From positions 372,001 to 436,000 of the forward strand of contig NZ_BSDD01000001.1 of the NCBI RefSeq assembly GCF_030268065.1: a stretch of DNA of 64,000 nt. The letters run 5' to 3'. A program made the position numbers and the translations under genes. Shown piece after piece: positions 40,560 to 48,670 of this stretch. A model generated the notes under the pieces. The model did not search any database, had not been told where the DNA came from, and was given only the letters and a program-made list of their open reading frames with translations. This DNA is from Geothrix rubra. Its GTDB lineage: Bacteria > Acidobacteriota > Holophagae > Holophagales > Holophagaceae. Every line of letters starts with the position of its first letter. Position 1 is the first letter of the stretch.

Positions 40560-41695
40560 ACGGCAGCGGTTTCGTAGGTGTTGTAGAGGTTGTCCCGCTC
40601 CAGGGGCTCGTAGCCGGCCTCGCGGATGAGCCGCTCCAGGTCGCCCTGGGTGAGGCCCTGCGGGGTCTTCGCCCCGGCATCGTGGGCGATCTCCTCGGCG
40701 ATCACGGTGCCATCCACGTCATCGGCGCCGTAGCTGAGGGCGATCTGGGCCAGGCCGGGCGAGATCATCACCCAGTAGGCCTTGATGTGCGGGATGTTGT
40801 CGAGCAGCAGCCGGGCCACGGCGATCTCCCGCAGGTCCTGGGTCCCCGTGGTCTCGTGGATGACGTGGGTGCGGCTCAGCTCGTTCTCCTCGTTCTGGTA
40901 GGCGAGGGGGATGAAGGCCAGGAAGCCCTCGTAGCCGGCCGCGCGCGAACGGTCCTGCAGGTCCCGCAGCCGCAGGAGGTGATCCACCCGGTGGCGGGCC
41001 TCCTCGATGTGGCCGTAGAGCATGGTGCAGTTGGTGGGAATCCCCTTGCGGTGGCAGAGGGCGGCGGTATCCAGCCAGACCTGGGCGTCCTTCTTGCCGA
41101 TGCAGATCCGCTCGCGCAGCTCCTCGTCGAAGATCTCCGCCCCCCCGCCGGGACAGCTCTCCAGGCCCGCGGCCAGGCAGCGGTCCAGGAAGGCCTCGGT
41201 GGACAGTCCCGAGATGCGGGCGTAGTAGTCCATCTCGATCATGGTGAAGACCTTGAGGTGGATGGACGGGAAGCGGGCCTTGATCTTCCGGAACAGGTCC
41301 TCGAAGTAGTCGATCTTCAGCTTCGGGTTGTGGCCCGAGGTCATGTGCAGCTCGCGGACCCCCGCGTTGTCCGGCTTCTCCAGCTCGCGGATGATGTCCT
41401 CTGCCGACAGGGCATAGGCCCTGGGATCGCCGGGCTTGGCCTGGAAGGCGCAGAACTGGCAGTGGGTGTAGCAGACATTGGTGTAGGACAGCCGCCGGCT
41501 CACCACGTAGTAGGACTTGCGCCCGTGGAGCCGCGTCCGGACGTGGTTCGCCATGGCGCCCACACCGGACAGGTCGGGGGTTTCGTAGAGCAGGAGGCCG
41601 TCGTCGAAGGTCAGCCGTTCGCCACGCAGCACCTTGTCGACAAGCGGCAGCAGGCGGGGGTCACGGATCCGGGAGGCAAGGGGAAGCATCGGCAC
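40556..41695 (-). CDS. mqnE: Aminofutalosine synthase (radical SAM)
   Basis: The 379-residue radical SAM enzyme joins 3-[(1-carboxyvinyl)oxy]benzoate and SAM-derived adenosyl to give aminofutalosine in the alternative menaquinone pathway. The [4Fe-4S] cluster cysteines are C75-x3-C79-x2-C82 (CYTHCQFC). Diagnostic features over the related MqnC/CofH are CPGGGAEIFDEELRERIC, GIPTNCTMLYGHIEEARHRVDHLLRLR (quoted by its ends) and IPLAYQNEENELS. Presence implies menaquinone as respiratory quinone. Other mqn genes are not in the window. Confidence 0.92.
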   Translation of the reverse strand: MPMLPLASRIRDPRLLPLVDKVLRGERLTFDDGLLLYETPDLSGVGAMANHVRTRLHGRKSYYVVSRRLSYTNVCYTHCQFCAFQAKPGDPRAYALSAEDIIRELEKPDNAGVRELHMTSGHNPKLKIDYFEDLFRKIKARFPSIHLKVFTMIEMDYYARISGLSTEAFLDRCLAAGLESCPGGGAEIFDEELRERICIGKKDAQVWLDTAALCHRKGIPTNCTMLYGHIEEARHRVDHLLRLRDLQDRSRAAGYEGFLAFIPLAYQNEENELSRTHVIHETTGTQDLREIAVARLLLDNIPHIKAYWVMISPGLAQIALSYGADDVDGTVIAEEIAHDAGAKTPQGLTQGDLERLIREAGYEPLERDNLYNTYETAAV

Positions 41696-41757
41696 CTCAG
41701 GACTCCATTGTAGCGACAGGCAGGGCCGGCCTGCAGGGGCAGTCCGGGGCCGGCGCC

Positions 41758-42888
41758 TCAGGACATGGTCTTCCTGAACCTGCCGGCGGCGAGGAGCAGC
41801 ATGGCGCTCCCGAGCAGGGTGAGGGCCAGCATCTGGGGCCAGAGGACCTGGAGGCCGAGCCCCTTCAGGAACACGCCCCGGATGATCACGAGGTAGTACC
41901 GCAGGGGATTCAGGTAGGTGAGGGCCTGCACGACCAGGGGCATGTTGGCGATGGGATAGACGAAGCCGGAGAGCATGAAGGCGGGGAGCATGAAGAAGAA
42001 CGCCGTCATCATGGCCTGCTGCTGGGTGGCGCTCACGGTGGAGATGAAGAGGCCCACGCCGAGGGTGCTCAGGAGATACAAGGCCGTGCCGAGGAACAGG
42101 ATCGGCGGGAAGCCGAGCATGGGCACCCGAAACCAGAAGACGGTGATGAGGGCGATGAGGGCGACGTCGACGAAGCCGATGACCGCGAAGGGGATGGTCT
42201 TGCCCAGGATGAATTCCAGCCGTCCGATGGGCGTGACCATGATCTGCTCCATGGTGCCGATCTCCCGCTCCCGCACGATCGACATGCTGGAGAGGATGAC
42301 CGTGATCACGGCCACGAGCATGGCCAGGACCCCCGGCACGAAGTAGTGGCGGCTGTCGAGGTTGGCGTTGAACCAGGCGCGGGACACGAGCCCGACGGGT
42401 TCGGCCTCCAGACGCACACCGGCGGTCCGGGAGAAGCGCTGCGCCAGGATCGAACGGTTGAAGTCGGCGGAGAGGTTGGCGGCGTAGCTCAGCGCGACGC
42501 TGGCGGTGTTGGAGTCCGAGCCGTCCAGGAGGAACTGGGCCCTGGCGCTTCCGGCCCCGGCCAGGGTCTCGGCGAAGCCCCGGTTGAGCCGCAGCACGGC
42601 CTTGGCCTCTCCCGTATCGAGCACCTCCCGGATCTCCGCCTCCGAGGCGATCCGGCGTACGACGTCGAAGCAGCCCGATCCTTCGAACCAGGAGATCAGG
42701 TCCCGGCTGGCGGGGGTGCGGTCGAGGTCGTAGACGGCCATGGGCACGTGGCGCACGTCGGTGCTTACCGCATAGCCGATGATGATGACCTGGGCCACGG
42801 GCATCACGAACAGCACGGCCCGCATCCTCGGGTTCCTGAGGACCTGGATGAATTCCTTGACGAGCATGCGGACGAGGCGTTCGAGCAT
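41758..42888 (-). CDS. ABC-2 type transporter permease (YbhR-like, last gene of operon)
   Basis: A 376-residue permease with one N-terminal helix (about 25-42, VLFVMPVAQVIIIGYAV), an extracytoplasmic domain of about 130 residues (VRHVPMAVYDLDRTPASRDLI starts it) and five C-terminal helices with the family motif REREIGTMEQIMVTPIGRLEFILGK (ends quoted). It would form a heterodimer with the preceding permease. The start at 42888 gives MLERLVRMLVKEFIQVLRNP, the family N-terminus. Operon order TetR, HlyD, two ATPases and two permeases parallels enterobacterial cecR-ybhGFSR, an efflux system linked to antibiotic sensitivity there. Confidence 0.9.
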   Translation of the reverse strand: MLERLVRMLVKEFIQVLRNPRMRAVLFVMPVAQVIIIGYAVSTDVRHVPMAVYDLDRTPASRDLISWFEGSGCFDVVRRIASEAEIREVLDTGEAKAVLRLNRGFAETLAGAGSARAQFLLDGSDSNTASVALSYAANLSADFNRSILAQRFSRTAGVRLEAEPVGLVSRAWFNANLDSRHYFVPGVLAMLVAVITVILSSMSIVREREIGTMEQIMVTPIGRLEFILGKTIPFAVIGFVDVALIALITVFWFRVPMLGFPPILFLGTALYLLSTLGVGLFISTVSATQQQAMMTAFFFMLPAFMLSGFVYPIANMPLVVQALTYLNPLRYYLVIIRGVFLKGLGLQVLWPQMLALTLLGSAMLLLAAGRFRKTMS

Positions 42889-42899
42889 GGGATCCCTTC

Positions 42900-44060
42900 T
42901 CAATCCAGCCGTTTCCGGAAGCTGTGGATGGCGGCCAGGAGCATCAGGGCGCCGAAGAGCACCATCAGCAGGCACTCGGGCCACAACTGGGCGAGGCCGG
43001 TGCCCTTGAGGTAGAGGCCCCGGAGGAAGGCCACGAAGTACCGGGCGGGGATGAGGTAGGTCAGCACCTGGAGGGCCTTCGGCATGTTGCGGATGTCGAA
43101 CATGAAGCCCGACAGCAGGAAGGCCGGGAGGAACGTGGCCACGAAGGCGAACTGGCTGGCCAGGAGCTGCGTCTTGGCCTTGGCGCTGATGAGGATGCCC
43201 AGCGAGAGCGCCCCCACCAGGTAGATGGCGGACACCAGGAATAGGAGGACCAGGCTGCCCCGGATGGGAACGCCGAACAGGAAGCGGCCGGCGAGCACCG
43301 AAAGCAGCATGTCGAGCATGCCGATGGTGAAGTAGGGCACGAGCTTGCCCAGGATCAGCTCGGTCCCGCGGAGGGGGGTGGAGACGAGCTGCTCCATGGT
43401 GCCGGTCTCCCACTCCCGCGCCACGGTGAGGGAGGTGAGCAGGGCGGTGATGAGCATCATGATCACGGCGATGAGCCCCGGGACGATGAAAATCCGGGAT
43501 TCCATGTCGGTGTTGAACCAGGACCGGAAGCGCAGGTCGAGGGGCAGGGCGGGTGGCCGTCCCGTCAGGCGCCGGATCCGCTCCACCAGGATCTCCTGGG
43601 AATAGCCCCGCACCACGGATTCGGCATAGGAGAGGGCGAGGGTGGTGGTGTTGGCATCGCTCCCGTCCGCCAGCACCTGCACGGCGGTCGTCCGGCCCGA
43701 GGCCACCCGCCGCCCGAATTCGACGGGAATCACCACCGCCATCATCGTCCGCCCCCCGGCCAGGGATGCCTCCACCTCCCGGTAGGAATCCGGCCTCGCC
43801 ACCAGGGAGAAGTAGCGCGAGCCCTCGAAGCGGCTCACCAGCTCGCGGCTCTGGGGCGTGCGGCTCTGGTCCCAGACCGCCAGGGGGACCCGGTCCAGGT
43901 CCATGGTCAGGGCGTACCCGAAGATCAGGAGCATGATCATGGGGAGCACGATGGCGATGCCCAGGGCGCGGGGATCGCGCAGGACGTGGATGAATTCCTT
44001 CCGCGCCACGGCAGCGAGGCGGCGGGGGCGGAAGGCCGTCGTGGATCGTGCGCCGCTCAA
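42900..44060 (-). CDS. ABC-2 type transporter permease (YbhS-like)
   Basis: The 386-residue product has the same plan as its neighbour: RRLAAVARKEFIHVLRDPRA, a first helix (IAIVLPMIMLLIFGYAL), a periplasmic domain opening with DRVPLAVWDQSRTPQSRELV, then five helices with REWETGTMEQLVSTPLRGTELILGK (ends quoted). The probable start is TTG at 44060, which overlaps the ATPase stop (TTGA) and follows AAGGAG by about nine bases; a GTG further in would remove conserved residues. Sequence divergence from the second permease implies an old duplication. Confidence 0.88.
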   Translation of the reverse strand: MSGARSTTAFRPRRLAAVARKEFIHVLRDPRALGIAIVLPMIMLLIFGYALTMDLDRVPLAVWDQSRTPQSRELVSRFEGSRYFSLVARPDSYREVEASLAGGRTMMAVVIPVEFGRRVASGRTTAVQVLADGSDANTTTLALSYAESVVRGYSQEILVERIRRLTGRPPALPLDLRFRSWFNTDMESRIFIVPGLIAVIMMLITALLTSLTVAREWETGTMEQLVSTPLRGTELILGKLVPYFTIGMLDMLLSVLAGRFLFGVPIRGSLVLLFLVSAIYLVGALSLGILISAKAKTQLLASQFAFVATFLPAFLLSGFMFDIRNMPKALQVLTYLIPARYFVAFLRGLYLKGTGLAQLWPECLLMVLFGALMLLAAIHSFRKRLD

Positions 44061-45034
44061 ACCTTGAACTCCTTCTGGGCGCCTTCGGCCCGGTCCCGGG
44101 CCTCGATGAGCGAGACGAAGACGTCCTCCAGGGAGGGGGTGATCCGTGCCACCGTGCCGACCTGGAATCCCGCCTCCTCGAGGGTCCGGCGGAGGCGGGG
44201 GGCCAGGGCCTCGGCGTCCCCGGTCATGAGGTGGATGTCCCGTCCGAAGAGGGCCGCATCCCGGACCCCCGCCACGGCTGCGGCCACGCCCAGGGCCTCG
44301 TGGGACCGGTCGGTGGTGACGCAGAGCACCTGGTCCGCCATGAGGCTGTCCTTCATCTCGGCCGGGGTCCCCAGGGCGACCAGTTCGCCCCGGTAGATGA
44401 GGGCCAGGCGGTCGCAGTACTCGGCCTCCTCCATGTAGTGCGTGGTGACGAAGACCGTGACGCCCTCGCTCGCCATCCGGTAGATGAGGTCCCAGAAGGC
44501 GCGCCGGGTCAGGGGATCCACGCCCGAGGTGGGCTCGTCCAGGAAGAGCATCCGGGGCTCGTGGAGCAGGGCGCAACCCAGGGACAGGCGCTGCTTCCAG
44601 CCGGCGGGCAGCAGGCCCGTCCGGGTGCGGCGGTGGTCCTGGAGATTGGCCATGTCCAGCACCCAGGCCTTCCGCGCCTCCTTCCGAGCCCTGGGGACGC
44701 TGTAGATGCCGCTGAAGAAGTCGATGTTCTCCTCCACCGTGAGGTCGTCGTAGAGGCTGAACTTCTGGCTCATGTACCCGATGTGCCGCTTGATCTCCTC
44801 GCGCTGGGTGCGGATGTCGAGACCGGCCACCGTGCCCTGGCCCCCGGTCGGCTCCAGGAGGCCGCAGAGCATGCGGATGGTGGTGGACTTGCCCGCCCCG
44901 TTCGGGCCCAGGAAGCCGAAGATCTCCCCCTGGCGCACCTCCAGGCTGATGCGGTTGACGGCCACGAACTCCCCGAACTTCCGCTCGAGATCCCGGAGCG
45001 TGACCGCGCTGGTTCCGGCCGAGGGGAGGCTCAT
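44057..45034 (-). CDS. ABC transporter ATP-binding protein (YbhF C-half-like)
   Basis: A 325-residue ATPase with Walker A GPNGAGKST, Q-loop YMSQKFSLYDDLTVEEN, Walker B LFLDEPTSGVDP and switch TTHYMEEAEYCDR. The ABC signature is degenerate (LPAGWKQRLSLG instead of LSGGMKQ). A C-terminal regulatory beta-domain (about 240-325) ends TPSLEDVFVSLIEARDRAEGAQ. In enterobacteria this half is fused to the other ATPase as YbhF; here it is a separate gene overlapping its partner by four bases. It probably pairs with that ATPase as an asymmetric dimer in which one site has the weak signature. Confidence 0.9.
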   Translation of the reverse strand: MSLPSAGTSAVTLRDLERKFGEFVAVNRISLEVRQGEIFGFLGPNGAGKSTTIRMLCGLLEPTGGQGTVAGLDIRTQREEIKRHIGYMSQKFSLYDDLTVEENIDFFSGIYSVPRARKEARKAWVLDMANLQDHRRTRTGLLPAGWKQRLSLGCALLHEPRMLFLDEPTSGVDPLTRRAFWDLIYRMASEGVTVFVTTHYMEEAEYCDRLALIYRGELVALGTPAEMKDSLMADQVLCVTTDRSHEALGVAAAVAGVRDAALFGRDIHLMTGDAEALAPRLRRTLEEAGFQVGTVARITPSLEDVFVSLIEARDRAEGAQKEFKV

Positions 45035-45951
45035 GCGTCCCCCCCGGGCAGGGTCGAGGTGAAGACGTCCTCGAGGGTGGGCTCGATCGCCGCCAGGCTG
45101 TGGCAGGAGATGCCCTCCGCCCTCAGGGCGCCTTCGATGGCGGTGCGCCCGCGATCCGGATCCCCGGCCAGGACGTGGATCCGGTCCCCGAAGAGGGCCA
45201 CCCGGCCGAGGTCCGCACTCCGCAGGATCCCCGCCGCCCGGCGGGGGGTGTCGCAGCGGACTTCCAGGAGGGTTCCCTCCAGCAGGCCCTTCACGCCGTC
45301 CACGGTGTCGCAGGCCAGGAGCCGGCCCTGGTGGAGCAGCCCGATCCGGTTGCAGCGTTCCGCCTCGTCCAGGTAGGCCGTGGAGACGAAGATGGTCACG
45401 CGCTCCTGCTGGAGCTGGTAGAGGATGCGCCAGAAGTCCCGGCGGGAGACGGGGTCGACCCCGTTGGTGGGCTCGTCCAGGAAGAGCACCCGGGGCGTGT
45501 GGACGAGGGCGCAGGCCAGGCCGAGCTTCTGCTTCATGCCCCCGCTGAGGTTGCCGGCGAGGCGGCGCTTGAAGGGCGCGAGGTTGCTGAAGGCGAGGAG
45601 CCGGTCGACGCGCGCCCCCCGGCCGGAGGTGGGCACCTCGTAGAGATCCGCGTAGAAATCGAGGTTCTCCAGCACGGTGAGGTCCGGATACAGGCCGAAA
45701 CGCTGGGACATGTACCCGATGCGTTCCTTGATGGGCTCGGCTTCCCTCACGACGTGGAGGCCGTCGACCCAGGCTTCCCCGGAGCTGGGGGCGAGGATGC
45801 CCGTGAGCAGGCGCATGGTCGTGGTCTTGCCGGCTCCGTCGGGTCCCACCAGGCCGAAGATCTCCCCCTCCGCCACGGAGAGGGTCAGCTGGTCCAGGGC
45901 CACCTGCTCCCCGAACCGGCGCGTCAGCGCGAGGGTCCGGATGGTGTCCAT
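45031..45951 (-). CDS. ABC transporter ATP-binding protein (YbhF N-half-like)
   Basis: A 306-residue ATPase: Walker A GPDGAGKTT, Q-loop YMSQRFGLYPDLTVLEN, a canonical signature LSGGMKQKLGLACALV, Walker B LFLDEPTNGVDP and switch region STAYLDEAERCNR, in which the usual His is replaced by Ala (S-T-A for T-T-H). The C-terminal domain ends EPTLEDVFTSTLPGGDA. The start codon overlaps the HlyD stop (TGATG) and the gene overlaps the next ATPase by ATGA. The loss of the switch His here and of the canonical signature in the partner fit a dimer with one active composite site. Confidence 0.9.
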   Translation of the reverse strand: MDTIRTLALTRRFGEQVALDQLTLSVAEGEIFGLVGPDGAGKTTTMRLLTGILAPSSGEAWVDGLHVVREAEPIKERIGYMSQRFGLYPDLTVLENLDFYADLYEVPTSGRGARVDRLLAFSNLAPFKRRLAGNLSGGMKQKLGLACALVHTPRVLFLDEPTNGVDPVSRRDFWRILYQLQQERVTIFVSTAYLDEAERCNRIGLLHQGRLLACDTVDGVKGLLEGTLLEVRCDTPRRAAGILRSADLGRVALFGDRIHVLAGDPDRGRTAIEGALRAEGISCHSLAAIEPTLEDVFTSTLPGGDA

Positions 45952-46943
45952 CAGCGCCCGTCCAGCTGGATGTCGGCATCCACAGGCATGCCGGGCTTGA
46001 GTTCCATGGCCGGGTTGGGGATGTCGATCTTGATGCGGTAGACGAGCTTGGTGCGCTCCTTCCGGGTCTGCACGACCTTCGGGGTGAATTCGGCCTCGGA
46101 GGCGATGAACGCCACGCGGCCCTCGTAGCGTTTCCCGGGGAAGGAATCCGTGGTGACGAAGGCCTTCTGGCCCACCTTCACCCGGCCCAGGTCCGCCTCC
46201 TCCACGAAGGCGCGCATCCAGACCTGGCGGAGATCCGCCATCGTCACCACGGGGGTGCCGGGCGAGACGTATTCCATCGGCTCGATGTTCTTCGAGAGGA
46301 TCACCCCCGCGCTGGGGGCCTTGAGCGTGGCGTAGCCGAGCTGGGTCTCGGCCAGGGCGAGGGCCTGCTGGGACTCCTCGTAGCGGGCCCGGGCCTGATC
46401 GATGTCTTCCTTCCGGGGGCCCTTGCGGACGAGGAGGTACTGCTGGTCCGCCTGCTGGACCTTCCCGCGGGCCGCCTCGAGCGCAGCCCGGCTGGCCTCG
46501 TAGTCCCGCACCGACAGGATGCCCTGCCGCTGGAGGTCGCGGATGCGCGCCTCGTCGGGCTCCAGCCGCCTCAGGTCCGCCGTGGCCTGGTCCAGGGCGG
46601 CCCGGGAGGCTGCGATCTCCTCCTTGCGGGATCCGGCCAGCATCGCGTCGAGGGCGGCCCGGGCCGTGGCGGCCTCCGCCCGGCGCATGGCCGCCTGCTG
46701 CTCCAGGTCCCGGGCGTCCAGCCGGGCCAGGAGCTGGCCGGCCTCGACGGTCTGACCCTCGTCCACCGGACGCTCGAGGACCTTCCCCGCCACGCGGAAG
46801 CTGGCCTCCACCTGGACCACTTCGATGTTGCCGGAGAGATTGAGGCTGGCGTCCCGGTGATCCCGGCAGGAGAGGGCCAGGACCACCAGCGCGCCGACGG
46901 GGAGGACCAGGGCGAGCGGAAGGGGCGATGGGGCTCGTTTCAT
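45951..46943 (-). CDS. HlyD-family periplasmic adaptor (YbhG-like)
   Basis: The 330-residue adaptor begins with a hydrophobic segment ending LALSC, which could be a lipobox (Cys26), followed by the lipoyl half VEASFRVAGKVLERPVDEGQTVEAGQLLARL (ends quoted). A long coiled-coil hairpin rich in Ala/Glu/Arg follows (about 80-195), then the second lipoyl half LKAPSAGVILSKNIEPMEYV and a beta-barrel ending MELKPGMPVDADIQLDGR. It would connect the ABC-2 pump to an outer-membrane channel, possibly the NodT-type one encoded in this window. First structural gene after the TetR regulator. Confidence 0.9.
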   Translation of the reverse strand: MKRAPSPLPLALVLPVGALVVLALSCRDHRDASLNLSGNIEVVQVEASFRVAGKVLERPVDEGQTVEAGQLLARLDARDLEQQAAMRRAEAATARAALDAMLAGSRKEEIAASRAALDQATADLRRLEPDEARIRDLQRQGILSVRDYEASRAALEAARGKVQQADQQYLLVRKGPRKEDIDQARARYEESQQALALAETQLGYATLKAPSAGVILSKNIEPMEYVSPGTPVVTMADLRQVWMRAFVEEADLGRVKVGQKAFVTTDSFPGKRYEGRVAFIASEAEFTPKVVQTRKERTKLVYRIKIDIPNPAMELKPGMPVDADIQLDGR

Positions 46944-47008
46944 GGACGGAACTCCTTGGATTCACGCGGGCAGGCCGTGGGGAGGGAACGGATCGCCGGG
47001 GAAGGCCC

Positions 47009-47692
47009 TCAGGCGCCGAAGTCGGGCAGGGGGGGGCAGGGCGCGGCCGGATCGGCAGCGATGCCGCGCCAGTAGAGCTGGAGCCAGACCCGCTCCGCGG
47101 TCTGGATGGCGGGCTTCTCGGCAAGCCCGTGGACCTGGGGCACGATGACCGGCAGGAGGTCGAGGATCTCCAGGTGCATGCGCACGAGGAAGAAGGTGGC
47201 CAGGAAGGGGGGCAGGTCGGTGCGGACCTCCCCCCGGGCCGTGCCCTGCTCGAGCAGGGCCCTCACCTGCTGGGCGGCCCGGCCCACGAAGGTCTGGATC
47301 TGCTCCTGGATGCCTTCCGTGCCCCGGACGATCTCGCCCCGGATGAGGCTGCGGAAGCCGGAATCCCGGCTCAGGATGCGGTGGAAGGCGCCCATGACCT
47401 CCCAGAGGCGGAGAGGCGTGGGGCGCTCATCCGCGGGATCCGCGATCCGCTTCAGGGCCTCCACGAGGGGCGGGATCCGACGGTCCAGCAGGGCCGTGAA
47501 CATGGCCTCCTTGCTGGCGAAGTGGTAGTAGATCAGCGCCGGATCGCAGCCAGCCTGCCGGGCGATGGCCCGCAGGCTGGCGGCCCGGAGGCCCTCCCGG
47601 GAGAAGACCTCCTGGGCGGCGTCCAGCAGCTGGTCCGCATCCACCCGGTGGGGCTTCGGACCTCGGGGGCGGGCGGCAGGGGGTTGGGGCAT
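47009..47692 (-). CDS. TetR-family regulator (CecR-like) of the adjacent ABC-2 efflux operon
   Basis: The 227-residue repressor has an N-terminal HTH (about 17-62: ADQLLDAAQEVFSREGLRAASLRAIARQAGCDPALIYYHFASKEAMF, quoted by its ends, with the recognition helix near DPALIYYHF). The C-terminal ligand domain is all-helical and related to the CecR/YbiH group (FHRILSRDSGFRSLIRGEIVRG). It is 65 bases upstream of the adaptor gene in the same direction, and a perfect palindrome sits just before its own start codon, suggesting autoregulation of the whole operon. Inducer unknown. Confidence 0.9.
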   Translation of the reverse strand: MPQPPAARPRGPKPHRVDADQLLDAAQEVFSREGLRAASLRAIARQAGCDPALIYYHFASKEAMFTALLDRRIPPLVEALKRIADPADERPTPLRLWEVMGAFHRILSRDSGFRSLIRGEIVRGTEGIQEQIQTFVGRAAQQVRALLEQGTARGEVRTDLPPFLATFFLVRMHLEILDLLPVIVPQVHGLAEKPAIQTAERVWLQLYWRGIAADPAAPCPPLPDFGA

Positions 47693-47702
47693 GGGGCACC
47701 TA

Positions 47703-47720
47703 ATTCAACGACTGTTGAAT
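47703..47720. promoter_or_regulatory. Perfect 18-bp palindromic operator for the TetR regulator
   Basis: ATTCAAC-GACT-GTTGAAT, 11 bases upstream of the regulator ATG. It is a perfect two-fold repeat with a 4-base spacer and AT-rich half-sites in GC-rich surroundings, the usual form of a TetR operator. Binding by the adjacent regulator is inferred from position. Confidence 0.75.
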
Positions 47721-47787
47721 CATGGGGAGATTTCCGGCCCGAGACAAGGGGGTATTTCATCATGCGTGGAAATAAGGGATGGACGCG

Positions 47788-47808
47788 AAAAAGGCCCCCG
47801 AAGGGGCC
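47788..47808 (-). terminator. Rho-independent terminator of rpoZ
   Basis: On the minus strand: GGCCCC, loop TTCG, GGGGCC, then five T residues, starting 22 bases after the rpoZ stop. UUCG is an exceptionally stable RNA loop. Confidence 0.9.
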
Positions 47809-47829
47809 GATCTCGGCGTTCCAGGCGGG

Positions 47830-48114
47830 TTACTCGCTGGAGATGGGGGCCTCGGTGGTGTAGTCGAGGGTGATGATCTCGGGTTCCTCGAAGGCGATGC
47901 GGTTCTCCTCGACTTCGGCCATGGCCACCTGGCCCCAGAAGGAGGCGAGCTTGGGGGCGTCCTGGGCCTGGCCGTGCTTGTTCACGGGAACCACGACCTC
48001 CACCTTGGGGAAGGCGCCGCGCTGGAGCTGCTCGCAGCGCTTGCCGGCCACCACGACGAAGCGGTACTTGTTGGCGATCTCTTCCGGGACGCGGACGATG
48101 GTGCGCTGGCTCAT
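47830..48114 (-). CDS. rpoZ: RNA polymerase omega subunit
   Basis: A 94-residue protein with the omega core: VPEEIANKYRFVVVAGKRCEQLQRGAFPKV (ends quoted), in which the R-x-x-Q-L-x-x-G helix contacts beta-prime, followed by a variable acidic C-terminus. Start 48114 is chosen over a longer upstream frame because conservation begins there and a good promoter lies just before it. The proximity to coaBC (only the DinB-like gene between) matches the frequent rpoZ-coaBC linkage in bacteria, although here rpoZ is on the opposite strand. Confidence 0.85.
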   Translation of the reverse strand: MSQRTIVRVPEEIANKYRFVVVAGKRCEQLQRGAFPKVEVVVPVNKHGQAQDAPKLASFWGQVAMAEVEENRIAFEEPEIITLDYTTEAPISSE

Positions 48115-48132
48115 GGACACTCCGAACCAGGA

Positions 48133-48161
48133 AGCATAACACCGGAACGGCGTTGGAACAA
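48133..48161 (-). promoter_or_regulatory. Sigma-70-type promoter of rpoZ
   Basis: On the minus strand TTGTTC (48161-48156), a 17-base spacer and TATGCT (48138-48133). The -10 ends 18 bases before the rpoZ start codon, leaving a very short leader of roughly a dozen bases. Confidence 0.65.
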
Positions 48162-48199
48162 TCGGCTTGGCGTTAGGATGGGGGCTTCCGGGAGGATCC

Positions 48200-48670
48200 A
48201 TGGAACGGGGCAAGCTCTGGCGCGGGGCCTTCGCAGGCAACCTCCGGCTCCTGGAACTCAACAGCGCCGGCCTCACGGCCGAGCTGGCGGACCGCCGGCC
48301 GGCCTCCGGCGTGAATTCGGCCGCGTGGATCGTGGGCCACGTGACGGGCACCCGGCGGCGGATCGTCCGGATGCTCGGCGGGGCGGTACCCGAGGATCCG
48401 GCTTGGGAGCAGCACTACGCCCGCGGCGGGCCGGGCCATCCGGCCCACCTGCCCTGGGCGGACCTGCTGGCTGCCTTCGCGGCCACGGACGCGATGCTGA
48501 AGGAGGCCTTGCTGGGCGTGGCGGACTGGGACCGGCCCACGGTGAACCCCGCCATCGGGACGGAACAGGCCCTGGAGCAGGTGCTGGCGTTCCTCTACAT
48601 GCACGAGTGCTACCACCTGGGGCAGATCGGCGTCGTCCGCAAGCTCCACGGCCTGCCGGGAGCCCTCTGA
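48200..48670 (+). CDS. DinB/YfiT-like putative metal-dependent protein
   Basis: A 156-residue four-helix-bundle protein of the DinB superfamily. The three metal-binding histidines are present: His47 in AAWIVGHVTG and His135/His139 in LYMHECYHLGQIGVVRKLHG. Relatives act as thiol S-transferases (bacillithiol or mycothiol) or are uncharacterised; no DNA polymerase relation exists. GGGAGGAT precedes the ATG at 48200. The stop shares one base with the coaBC start, so it is translationally coupled to coaBC. Confidence 0.8.
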   Translation: MERGKLWRGAFAGNLRLLELNSAGLTAELADRRPASGVNSAAWIVGHVTGTRRRIVRMLGGAVPEDPAWEQHYARGGPGHPAHLPWADLLAAFAATDAMLKEALLGVADWDRPTVNPAIGTEQALEQVLAFLYMHECYHLGQIGVVRKLHGLPGAL

